In this document: positions 1 through 5,402 of the stretch, piece by piece
Layout of the letters: every line of letters begins with the position of its first letter
Numbering within the stretch: the stretch's first letter is position 1
Origin: Anaeromyxobacter_A sp035538735
GTDB lineage: Bacteria; Myxococcota; Myxococcia; Myxococcales; Anaeromyxobacteraceae
Length of the DNA: 11,478 nt
Assembly (NCBI GenBank): GCA_035538735.1
Contig: DATLJU010000150.1
Location: 1 to 11,478, forward strand
Reading direction: 5' to 3'
Program-made: the position numbers and the translations under genes
Notes under the pieces: model-generated
What the model was told of the DNA's origin: nothing
Databases searched by the model: none
The model's input: the letters and a program-made list of their open reading frames with translations, nothing else

Positions 1-450
1 CCGCGGCCCTCGCGCGGCGCCCGACGAGCAGACCCCGCCTCCTGGGCTCCACCGAACACGACCGTGAGCGCCACCCGGCTACGGTGAGAGCACCTCGCCA
101 AGCACGACGGGGTCTCGCGCAACGCCGAGGTCGCGCACATCGCGCACCGCTATTGACGCAACGGAAAGCAGGAATTGCCGACGCTCGGCCTCATATCGCC
201 CCCGCCGGCGACGACCCCCCGTCCGATCGTCGCGCGCTGCCGCGGCGCGACGCTCATCTGTTCGTTCGGATCGTGGCTCGTGAGCGCTGAAGGGAAACGT
301 CCAGCTTGCCGCTGGAACCCCCGGCAGCGAGATGAGGCTGCCCTCTCGTCGTCCGTCAGGTGAGGCGAGTAGTCGGTCGCCGGCCGGACTCGAGCGGGGT
401 TCCCTGTGCCGCCGCGGCTCCCTACCTTCGCGCCAGGAGGAATGACGCGC
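1..450. other. Gene-poor stretch upstream of csbD
   Basis: I see no supportable gene in this 450 bp stretch. The open frames present are Arg/Ala/Pro-rich and look like GC-driven chance frames. Plus frame 3 stays open from the window edge to a TGA at 288-290, but its composition is not protein-like; it could only be the tail of an upstream gene if that gene lies outside the window. The stretch should contain the csbD promoter, but I could not identify convincing -35/-10 boxes. The one clear signal is the AGGAGG ribosome binding site at 435-440. Confidence 0.5.
435..440 (+). promoter_or_regulatory. Ribosome binding site of the CsbD-like gene
   Basis: A perfect AGGAGG. It lies 1 nt from an ATG at 442, 10 nt from the ATG at 451 and 16 nt from the ATG at 457. 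The spacing favours 451 as the start codon. Confidence 0.7.
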
Positions 451-648
451 ATGGCGATGGGCGACGACGACAAGCTCGAAGGAAAGCTGGAGAACGCGAA
501 AGGTCGGGTGAAGAGCGCCGCCGGCGAGATCACGGGCAACCGTGAACTCAAGGAGGAGGGTGCCCTCGACAAGCTCAAGGGCAAGGCGAAGGAGATCAAG
601 GGCGCCATCAAGGACGCCATCGACAAGGAGAAGCACGAGCGGCGTTAG
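451..648 (+). CDS. CsbD-like general stress protein
   Basis: A 65-residue, highly charged, Lys/Glu/Ala-rich helical protein matching the small CsbD family (PF05532). The core GDDDKLEGKLENAKGRVK, then a Gly-Glu-Ile-Thr-Gly-Asn turn and a second Lys/Glu/Ala helix (KLKGKAKEIKGAIKDA), is the family's usual layout and length. CsbD was described in Bacillus as a sigma-B dependent stress protein, and proteobacterial homologues (YjbJ type) are abundant under stress; the biochemical role is unknown. The start at 451 is chosen because AGGAGG lies 10 nt upstream; the in-frame ATG at 442 is too close to it and the one at 457 rather far. The gene stands alone and is closed by a strong terminator, so it is probably monocistronic. 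The identification is firm at family level only. Confidence 0.9.
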   Translation: MAMGDDDKLEGKLENAKGRVKSAAGEITGNRELKEEGALDKLKGKAKEIKGAIKDAIDKEKHERR

Positions 649-659
649 CTCAGCGACCC

Positions 660-702
660 GTCGGCCCCGTTCCGCGCGGCACGCGGACCGGGGCTGACTT
701 TT
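660..702 (+). terminator. Intrinsic terminator of the CsbD-like gene
   Basis: A 17-bp stem (arms 660-676 and 682-698, one mismatch and one G-T pair) with a 5-nt loop, followed by TTTT at 699-702. It starts 11 nt after the csbD stop codon. This is a textbook Rho-independent terminator on the plus strand. Confidence 0.9.
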
Positions 703-824
703 GCACGGAGCGTGAACGAGACGACGCTCCAACGCGCTTCCGCCCACTTCAGCGAGCGTCACGCGCGCGGCTCACGCCGCTGTCACTACCGCGCGCCTGG
801 CGCGAGAAAGCCTGCTTCAATGCC

Positions 825-846
825 GGCAGCGCGTGCGCGCGCTGCC
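825..846. repeat. 9-bp perfect dyad downstream of folB
   Basis: GGCAGCGCG (825-833), a 4-nt loop, then CGCGCTGCC (838-846). It lies about 90 bp past the folB stop, between the convergent csbD and fol transcription units. There is no T-run after it on the minus strand, so it is not a canonical terminator, though it could block 3' exonucleases or form part of a bidirectional stop region. A smaller dyad (GGAGCGT 707-713 / ACGCTCC 724-730) lies nearby. Confidence 0.5.
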
Positions 847-934
847 CATGCCTTTCTCGAGGAGGCGGGACCGGGAGAGGGCAGCGGGCGTCCTGCCAGC
901 CGGAGGCGCCACCGCCCTGCCCTCCAGGCCTCCC

Positions 935-1288
935 TCAGCTCCGGACGCGCGTGATCTCGATCGCCGCGCTGCGGGCGAACCGCAGCGAGCCGGGCTTCTC
1001 CACCGTGACGTCCGCCCGTTCGACGCCAGCATGAGACAGGCACAACGATGCGACGCGTTCCGCGAGCGCTTCGACCAGCCGGTACCGCGAGCCGTCGGCC
1101 GCCGCCAGGATCTCCTTCTTGACGCTTCGGTAGTCGATGGCGTCCTCCAGGCGATCACTCTCGCCGGCGCGGCGGAGATCGGCGTGGAGCGCCACGGTGA
1201 TGAGAACGTCCTGCATCTCCCGGCGCTCCTCGTCATCGACGCCCAGAACGCAGCGAACGAGCAGCTCTCTGATCACGATGCGATCCAT
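935..1288 (-). CDS. folB: Dihydroneopterin aldolase FolB
   Basis: 117 residues, the normal length for FolB. The enzyme cleaves 7,8-dihydroneopterin to 6-hydroxymethyl-7,8-dihydropterin and glycolaldehyde in cytosolic folate synthesis. Family marks in order: the N-terminal GVxxxER element (G16-R22), Q26, the sD-x-L-E-D-A-I-DY segment (residues 44-53), LVEALAE with the pterin-anchoring Glu at E73, and the catalytic Lys in VEKPGSL (K98). The C-terminus gives the usual vEItR strand. The ATG start is preceded by a good GGGGAG about 7 nt upstream. It is the last gene of the folate operon, 19 nt after folE. No terminator with a T-run follows; only a GC dyad is found at 825-846. The epimerase-type relative FolX is an alternative, but the folate context favours FolB. 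Confidence 0.94.
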   Translation of the reverse strand: MDRIVIRELLVRCVLGVDDEERREMQDVLITVALHADLRRAGESDRLEDAIDYRSVKKEILAAADGSRYRLVEALAERVASLCLSHAGVERADVTVEKPGSLRFARSAAIEITRVRS

Positions 1289-1307
1289 GAGTCTCTCCCC
1301 CCAGTGC

Positions 1308-1874
1308 TCACAGATGCCGCCGGCCGATGAGCGTCATGAACTCGGTCCTCGTCGCCACGGAGTCTCGGAAAGTCCCGAGCACGGACGACGTGGTCATCAT
1401 CGAGTTCTGCTTCTCCACGCCCCGCATCATCATGCACAGGTGCTGCGCCTCGACGACGACGCCCACCCCGTTGGCCTGGATCGTTTCCATCACCGCGGCC
1501 GCGACCTGCTCCGTGAGCCGCTCCTGGATCTGCAGGCGCCGCGCGAAATGATCGATGAGCCGCGCCACTTTCGAGACGCCGATGACCCGTCCCTGTGCGA
1601 TGTAGCCGATGTGTGCGCGCCCGAAGAACGGAAGCATGTGATGCTCGCAGAGACTGTAGAGCTCGATGTCACGAGCGATCACCATGTTGTGCGTCTGCTG
1701 CGTGAAGACCGCCTGGTGCACGATGTCGCGCGGAGTCCCGCGATATCCGGACGACAGGAACTCGAGGGCGCGCGCCACGCGAGCGGGCGTCTTCACGAGC
1801 CCCTCGCGCTTCGGGTCCTCGCCGATTTCGCGCAAGAGCTCGCGTACGAGCGATTCAACCTTGGCCACGTCCAT
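1308..1874 (-). CDS. folE: GTP cyclohydrolase I (type IA)
   Basis: 188 residues, close to the usual bacterial FolE length. It converts GTP to 7,8-dihydroneopterin triphosphate, the first step of folate and tetrahydromonapterin synthesis; the active enzyme is a cytosolic homodecamer. All family motifs are present: GEDPKREGLVKTP (residues 18-30), LCEHHMLPFFG, QIQERLTEQ and HLCMMMRGV. The Zn ligands map to C76, H79 and C147, and the 71-residue C76-C147 spacing equals that of C110 and C181 in the E. coli enzyme. The zinc-binding Cys residues place it in the type IA (FolE) class rather than the metal-flexible FolE2 class. The ATG has AGGGGAG about 9 nt upstream. The first 20 nt overlap the end of folK, suggesting translational coupling. 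Confidence 0.98.
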   Translation of the reverse strand: MDVAKVESLVRELLREIGEDPKREGLVKTPARVARALEFLSSGYRGTPRDIVHQAVFTQQTHNMVIARDIELYSLCEHHMLPFFGRAHIGYIAQGRVIGVSKVARLIDHFARRLQIQERLTEQVAAAVMETIQANGVGVVVEAQHLCMMMRGVEKQNSMMTTSSVLGTFRDSVATRTEFMTLIGRRHL

Positions 1875-2376
1875 GTGCGAGCGCTCCCCTCAGCCGGCGC
1901 GTCAACTCGAGGGCCGGCGCCATCGGATAGGGTGGCAGCGTCTCGACGATCGCCGCGAGCCGGGCGCCCGAGCCGGGGAGCGTCAGGTCCGGCGCGAGCT
2001 CGAGCAGCGGCGCGGCCACGAACCGGCGCGTGGTGACGTCGGGATGGGGCAAGGGCGGCTCGCTCGAGACGGAGTCGCCGTGGAGAAGCAGGTCGAGATC
2101 GATGGGTCGCGGCGCGAATCGATCGGCTCCGCGACGGCGCCCTTCGCCGGCCTCGATGCGGCCGAGCATCGCCTTCAGCGGCGCCGCGGGCTCGGTGCCG
2201 CGCACCTCGACGACGCCGTTCACGAAGGGCGGATCGTCCGGGCGTCCCACAGCCGGCGTCACGTAGAAGGTCGAAATCCCGAGCAGGCCGACCGCCTCGT
2301 CGAGGCGCGCCAGGGCTCGCGGCACGTGCACCTCCGGCTCCACGTTCGATCCCACGCCGACGAATACCCGGTCCAT
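1855..2376 (-). CDS. folK: 6-hydroxymethyl-dihydropterin pyrophosphokinase FolK
   Basis: 173 residues. The enzyme transfers pyrophosphate from ATP to 6-hydroxymethyl-7,8-dihydropterin, making the substrate for dihydropteroate synthase. The N-terminus FVGVGSNVEP is the usual strand-turn of HPPK. The family signature RFAPRPIDLDLLLHG carries the two Mg-binding Asp residues (DLD), and LPHPDVTTRRFVAAPLLEL is the conserved 3' block. The ATG overlaps the stop codon of the SDR gene (TGATG), and the 3' end runs 20 nt into folE, so all three are probably coupled. The tail past the PL-x-EL-AP block (about residues 125-173) is a little longer and Arg-richer than in compact HPPKs but is not a recognisable extra domain. 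Confidence 0.97.
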   Translation of the reverse strand: MDRVFVGVGSNVEPEVHVPRALARLDEAVGLLGISTFYVTPAVGRPDDPPFVNGVVEVRGTEPAAPLKAMLGRIEAGEGRRRGADRFAPRPIDLDLLLHGDSVSSEPPLPHPDVTTRRFVAAPLLELAPDLTLPGSGARLAAIVETLPPYPMAPALELTRRLRGALAHGRGQG

Positions 2377-3116
2377 CAGGGCTGCGCCTCCCGGAGGTGT
2401 TGCCCGCCGTCGACATAGATGACCTGGCCCGTTACGAAGTCGCTCTCGAGGAGGAAGACGACGGCGCGCGCGACGTCCTCCGGCCCTCCGTGCCGCTCGA
2501 GCGGCAGCTTGCGCGCGAGCCGCGCCAAGTACGCCTCATCCTCGCCAGACGGGGGCAGGATGAGCCCGGGAGCGACGGCATTCACCGAGAGGCCTGGCGC
2601 GAACGCCAGCGCGGTCATCCGCGTGAGGGCCTCGAGGATGTGCTTGCTCAGATAGTAGCCAGCGTGGGCGAGGTCGAGGCCGGCGAGGCGCGCGTCGAGG
2701 AGGTTCACGACCTTGCCGCGCCCGGACTGCCGGGCGAGCGCGCGAGTGAGGACGAAGGGGGCCCATGCGTTCACCTTCACGTCCCCGACCAAGTGGTCGA
2801 GAGACGCGGCCTCGAGCGTCTCCGGCTCGAACACCGAGGCGTTGTTCACCAGGGCGTCGATCCGGCCGGCGCGCTCCCGAGCGTGCGCCATGAGCCCCTC
2901 CGCCTGCTCGGGAACGGCGAGATCGGCCTGGAGCGACACGGCCCGCGCGCCGAGACCCTCGAGCTCCGCGACGAGGCTGGTGGCGGCCTCGGCCGAGCGG
3001 GAATAGTGCACGACCACGTTCGCACCGTTCGAAGCCAGCGCGAGGGACACCGCACGTCCGATCCGGCGCGCCGCACCGGTCACAAGAACGGTCATCCCTG
3101 CGAGTGGTCCCGCCAC
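2376..3116 (-). CDS. SDR of the pteridine reductase/FolM type
   Basis: 246 residues, a Rossmann-fold short-chain dehydrogenase. The cofactor motif is TGAARRIG (13-20), the TGxxxRxG variant of pteridine reductase PTR1 and FolM rather than the ordinary TGxxxGIG. The strand-2 end HYSRSAEAA (37-45) suits NADPH binding and resembles PTR1. NNAS is at 91-94. The catalytic residues are D141, Y154 and K158; Asp in place of the usual SDR Ser, with 13 residues to Tyr and 4 to Lys, equals the D181/Y194/K198 spacing of PTR1. The likely reaction is NADPH reduction of a dihydropterin (dihydromonapterin) or dihydrofolate. The GTG at 3116 is chosen because it gives the usual L-A-G lead into strand 1; an ATG at 3095 is the alternative. 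It heads the fol operon and overlaps folK by one base. Exact substrate is inferred. Confidence 0.85.
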   Translation of the reverse strand: MAGPLAGMTVLVTGAARRIGRAVSLALASNGANVVVHYSRSAEAATSLVAELEGLGARAVSLQADLAVPEQAEGLMAHARERAGRIDALVNNASVFEPETLEAASLDHLVGDVKVNAWAPFVLTRALARQSGRGKVVNLLDARLAGLDLAHAGYYLSKHILEALTRMTALAFAPGLSVNAVAPGLILPPSGEDEAYLARLARKLPLERHGGPEDVARAVVFLLESDFVTGQVIYVDGGQHLREAQP

Positions 3117-3120
3117 GCGC

Positions 3121-3190
3121 TCAAGCTAGGCACTCCGGCGGGACCCGTGAGGTTGGGCTCGCGCGCTGGGTCTTACCCCACCAGGCTTGA
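3121..3190 (-). promoter_or_regulatory. Dyad in the fol operon leader, abutting the start codon
   Basis: On the minus strand TCAAGC (plus 3185-3190) pairs with GCTTGA (plus 3121-3126), closing a 70-nt element. GG/CC pairs continue the stem after a 2x2 internal loop. Inside, GGGT-AAG-ACCC can form a small hairpin, while the same GACCC can pair with a downstream GGGTC, giving two exclusive folds. The 3' arm ends four bases before the GTG start of the SDR, where a ribosome binding site would be. I do not recognise it as a known riboswitch class. Function is inferred. Confidence 0.4.
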
Positions 3191-3507
3191 ACGTCGCTCG
3201 GGCGCCAGGTGTTGAGTGGGTGGCGGCCTCATCCTGCCCTTACCGCCCTGGCCTGACGTCAACGATTCGGACCAGGGAAGCCCCGTGTGCGGGATGGGGC
3301 CGCTTCCCCTCGCGGCAGGCACCGCGTGCCTTTCTTTGAACGCGCACCATCGCCAGGGGTTGAAATGGGGCGCGGCCCCGCTCGTCACGGTGACCCTGCC
3401 CGGCGTGGTCCAAACTCCTTCCACCGCCGGGTCCGAGCCGGGCCGCGCCTCAGGCCGACGAGCAGGGACCACCTAGGTTGTCGTGGGCATGAAGGGCGGT
3501 ACCCGCC
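3191..3507. other. Non-coding tract rich in inverted repeats
   Basis: About 320 bp without a credible gene between the fol operon leader and the tRNA-Val terminator. Small frames exist on both strands but have no ribosome binding site or recognisable protein character. It holds several nested dyads: 3204-3208/3248-3252 enclosing 3222-3226/3243-3247; GGGAAGC 3275-3281 / GCTTCCC 3302-3308 enclosing CCCG 3282-3285 / CGGG 3290-3293; and GTGGTCC 3405-3411 / GGACCAC 3466-3472. I searched by eye for marks of RNase P RNA, tmRNA, SRP RNA and 6S RNA and could not match any. It must contain the fol operon promoter, since the SDR gene is first in that operon. Confidence 0.45.
3317..3337 (+). terminator. 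Possible plus-strand intrinsic terminator
   Basis: AGGCAC (3317-3322), a 3-nt loop, GTGCCT (3326-3331), then a T-rich run TTTCTTT (3331-3337). The stem is short but the T-tract is the only one of its kind in this GC-rich region and gives the plus orientation. No plus-strand gene precedes it, so it would end either an unrecognised RNA or antisense transcription over the fol leader. Confidence 0.4.
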
Positions 3508-3542
3508 AATAAGAAAGGGGGCTGGCGTCACCGCCAACCCCC
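3508..3542 (-). terminator. Intrinsic terminator of tRNA-Val
   Basis: On the minus strand an 11-bp stem with one mismatch (plus 3517-3527 with 3532-3542) and a 4-nt loop is followed by TTTCTTATT (plus 3516 down to 3508). It begins 9 bases after the CCA end of the tRNA, which fits it as the tRNA terminator. Confidence 0.85.
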
Positions 3543-3551
3543 TGGAATTCT

Positions 3552-3626
<75 letters not shown>

Positions 3627-3638
3627 GAAGCGGAGGCG

Positions 3639-3667
3639 TTTCTACCCGCCGCGCGCCGGGGTGTCAA
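3639..3667 (-). promoter_or_regulatory. Predicted sigma-70 type promoter of tRNA-Val
   Basis: On the minus strand a perfect TTGACA (plus 3662-3667), a 17-bp spacer, then TAGAAA (plus 3639-3644, 4 of 6 consensus). The expected transcription start, near 3632, is about 6 bases before the mature tRNA 5' end. The -35 box sits inside one arm of an 8-bp dyad, GGGGTGTC 3658-3665 / GACACCCC 3675-3682. Confidence 0.65.
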
Positions 3668-3683
3668 CGCGCTCGACACCCCT

Positions 3684-4757
3684 TCAGAAGAACACGTCCT
3701 CCGCCGGCCGCTGCAGGCCGCGCCACTCGCGCAGGCGCGCCCGCGGCCGTCCCTCCACCCACTCGATATGCGCGTACGTGAGCTGCGTCGTCCGGCCGAG
3801 GCTCCCCACGTCGAGCGAGGTCATCGCGTTCCAGGTCCCGGTGTTGATGTAGACCTTGTCCCGCGCGTACTCCCGGTAGAGCGGCACGTGGGTGTGGCCC
3901 ATGATGACGGTGTGGAACCCCCGCCGGCCGAGCAGGTGCTTCGCTTCGCGCTCCAGCGTCGGGAACGCCGTGTACAGGACGAGCCGCTCGATGATGACCG
4001 TCGGCGAGACCTCGTCGACGTAGGGGATCTTCTTCAGCAGCGCCCGGATGGCGAAGTCGACGCTCTTGGCGGAGATCTTGAAGACGACAGCCGGATCGTT
4101 GAGGAGCGCCCACATGAAGTAGCGCCTGAAGGGCGCCACCTTGTCGATGTACGGGCGGAGCGCCTTCTCGCGATTCAGCACCTCGATGATGTAGCGCGAC
4201 CCGAGCGGCAGGTTGAGCGAGAGCTCCCCGCGCCGCTCCACGAAGTAGCGCTGGGAGTTGAACGCGTTCATCGGCTCGTGCTGCATCCCGTGCTCGACGT
4301 GGACGCCGTCGAAGTCGTAGCTGTCGAGGAGGTAGGCGTGCTTGCCGCCGACGGCGCGCGTCACCGCCTCGCGCACCCCCGCGAACAGGATGCCGGGGTC
4401 GTGATTTCCCATCATGAAGACGACCGCGTGCCCGGGCGTCGCCGCGAACCGGCGCAGCGCCTCGAACACCAGCGGGTGGCCGCGGATGATGGCCTCGGTC
4501 TTCTCGACCGCCACGCGCTCGGTGATCGCATCGTTGAGACGCCCGTCGAGGTCGACCGAGAGCAGGTTGAAGAAGTCGCCGTTGACGACGAGCTCCACCT
4601 CGTCGTCGGCGTGGTCGCCCGAGCGGTGGTAGTCGAGGAACTCCGTGAACTTGCCGTCGGCGCGGAAGTCCTCGAAGACGTTGACCGATCCGTCCTCCCG
4701 GTACGGCCCCTTCCCGAGGTGGAAGTCGGACACGACCAGCTTGAGCTTACGCCCCAT
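3684..4757 (-). CDS. Calcineurin-like metallophosphoesterase
   Basis: 357 residues, apparently cytosolic (no signal peptide, no membrane helix). The full metallophosphoesterase motif set is present: DFH (D11-H13), NGDFFN with G60-D61, GNHD (117-120), an H in VEHG (about 155) and GHTH (287-290), which together bind the dinuclear metal centre and cleave phosphoesters. A long insert between GNHD and GHTH (about residues 120-285) makes it much larger than LpxH (about 240 residues), so UDP-diacylglucosamine hydrolase activity cannot be assumed. The ATG start has no clear ribosome binding site; a predicted promoter puts the transcript start within a few bases of it. It lies 69 nt downstream of the pgsA-like gene on the same strand, so some read-through is possible. 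The substrate is unknown. Confidence 0.9.
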   Translation of the reverse strand: MGRKLKLVVSDFHLGKGPYREDGSVNVFEDFRADGKFTEFLDYHRSGDHADDEVELVVNGDFFNLLSVDLDGRLNDAITERVAVEKTEAIIRGHPLVFEALRRFAATPGHAVVFMMGNHDPGILFAGVREAVTRAVGGKHAYLLDSYDFDGVHVEHGMQHEPMNAFNSQRYFVERRGELSLNLPLGSRYIIEVLNREKALRPYIDKVAPFRRYFMWALLNDPAVVFKISAKSVDFAIRALLKKIPYVDEVSPTVIIERLVLYTAFPTLEREAKHLLGRRGFHTVIMGHTHVPLYREYARDKVYINTGTWNAMTSLDVGSLGRTTQLTYAHIEWVEGRPRARLREWRGLQRPAEDVFF

Positions 4758-4795
4758 CCTGGGGAGAGGATAACCCCAGGCCGCCCGGCTGGTAA
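4758..4795 (-). promoter_or_regulatory. Predicted promoter and dyad of the metallophosphoesterase gene
   Basis: On the minus strand TTACCA (plus 4790-4795), 17-bp spacer, TATCCT (plus 4767-4772), each 4 of 6 consensus. The expected start is near 4760, about 3 bases before the ATG at 4757. A perfect inverted repeat CCTGGGG (4758-4764) / CCCCAGG (4774-4780) with a 9-bp centre straddles the -10 box, which is where a repressor operator would lie. Confidence 0.45.
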
Positions 4796-4806
4796 GCGCG
4801 CGCCAC

Positions 4807-4836
4807 CTCTGGGTGGGACCGGGCGATCACCCAGAG
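4807..4836 (-). repeat. 9-bp dyad at the 3' end of the pgsA-like gene
   Basis: CTCTGGGTG (4807-4815) and CACCCAGAG (4828-4836) are perfect inverted repeats with a 12-base loop; one arm includes the last codons and part of the stop codon of the phosphatidyltransferase gene. It can form a hairpin in the mRNA at the stop codon. There is no T-run, so it is more likely an mRNA 3'-stabilising or pausing structure than a canonical terminator. Confidence 0.45.
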
Positions 4837-5402
4837 TCGGCCGGGACCCGCGCGCTCCGGACGAAGTAGAGGAAGTACTGGAACCAGCTCACCGCCACGC
4901 ACTGGGCCGCGATGAGGCCGAGCGCGGCGACCACCGGCATCACCTGCTGCGCCGGCCACGCCAGGAACTCCGCCGCGAGCGACAGGACCACGGTCGCGGC
5001 GATGCTGAAGGTGGCGTACTTCCCGATCCTGGTCGGCGCGACCGGGATCTCGCGGCGCAGCCACCGAAGCGCGGCCGCCCCGAGCAGCTGCGCGGCGTCC
5101 CGCGAGATGACGAGGAGCGGCAACCACAGCGGGAGCCGGCCGCGCTGCCAGAGCGCGAACAGCGCGCAGGCGGCGAGGAACTTGTCGGCGATCGGATCGA
5201 GGAACGCGCCCAGCCGCGTGTACTGCCGCAACACGCGCGCGGCCAGCCCGTCGAGCACGTCGGTCGCCGCGGCCGCCGCGAAGGCGGCCAGCGCGCGAAC
5301 GGTGTCGCCCCGGATGTACAGCACGAGGAAGACGGGCGCGAGCACGATGCGCGAGGCCGTGAGCGCGTTCGGCAGGGTGACCAGGCGCGACACCCGGGTC
5401 AC
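4827..5402 (-). CDS. CDP-alcohol phosphatidyltransferase, PgsA type
   Basis: 191 residues, an integral membrane protein with several hydrophobic segments. The full CDP-alcohol phosphatidyltransferase signature is present: D48-x2-D51-G52-x2-A55-R56-x8-G65-x3-D69-x3-D73. The N-terminus LVTLPNALTASRIVLAP is typical of phosphatidylglycerophosphate synthase PgsA, which joins CDP-diacylglycerol and glycerol 3-phosphate in the inner membrane. CMP-forming cardiolipin synthase shares these features and is the main alternative. The GTG at 5402 overlaps the stop codon of the preceding gene (GTGA) and has GGAGG 4 nt upstream; a second GTG four codons... three codons in is the other choice. The longer open frame upstream is an out-of-frame shadow of the preceding gene. 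Confidence 0.9.
   Translation of the reverse strand: MTRVSRLVTLPNALTASRIVLAPVFLVLYIRGDTVRALAAFAAAAATDVLDGLAARVLRQYTRLGAFLDPIADKFLAACALFALWQRGRLPLWLPLLVISRDAAQLLGAAALRWLRREIPVAPTRIGKYATFSIAATVVLSLAAEFLAWPAQQVMPVVAALGLIAAQCVAVSWFQYFLYFVRSARVPADSG

Noticed and set aside
1137..2036. Plus-strand open frame opposite folB, folE and folK
   Set aside because: Arg/Ser-rich and antisense to three certain genes.
3173..3476. Small open frames on both strands in the non-coding tract (99 and 86 codons)
   Set aside because: No ribosome binding site, no family resemblance, Pro/Gly/Arg-rich; they overlap each other and the dyads. I cannot exclude a small unknown protein but cannot support one.
3117..3507. 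Known structured RNA (RNase P, tmRNA, SRP RNA, 6S RNA) or known THF riboswitch in the fol upstream region
   Set aside because: None of the conserved sequence marks I know for these RNAs could be found by eye, so no class is assigned.
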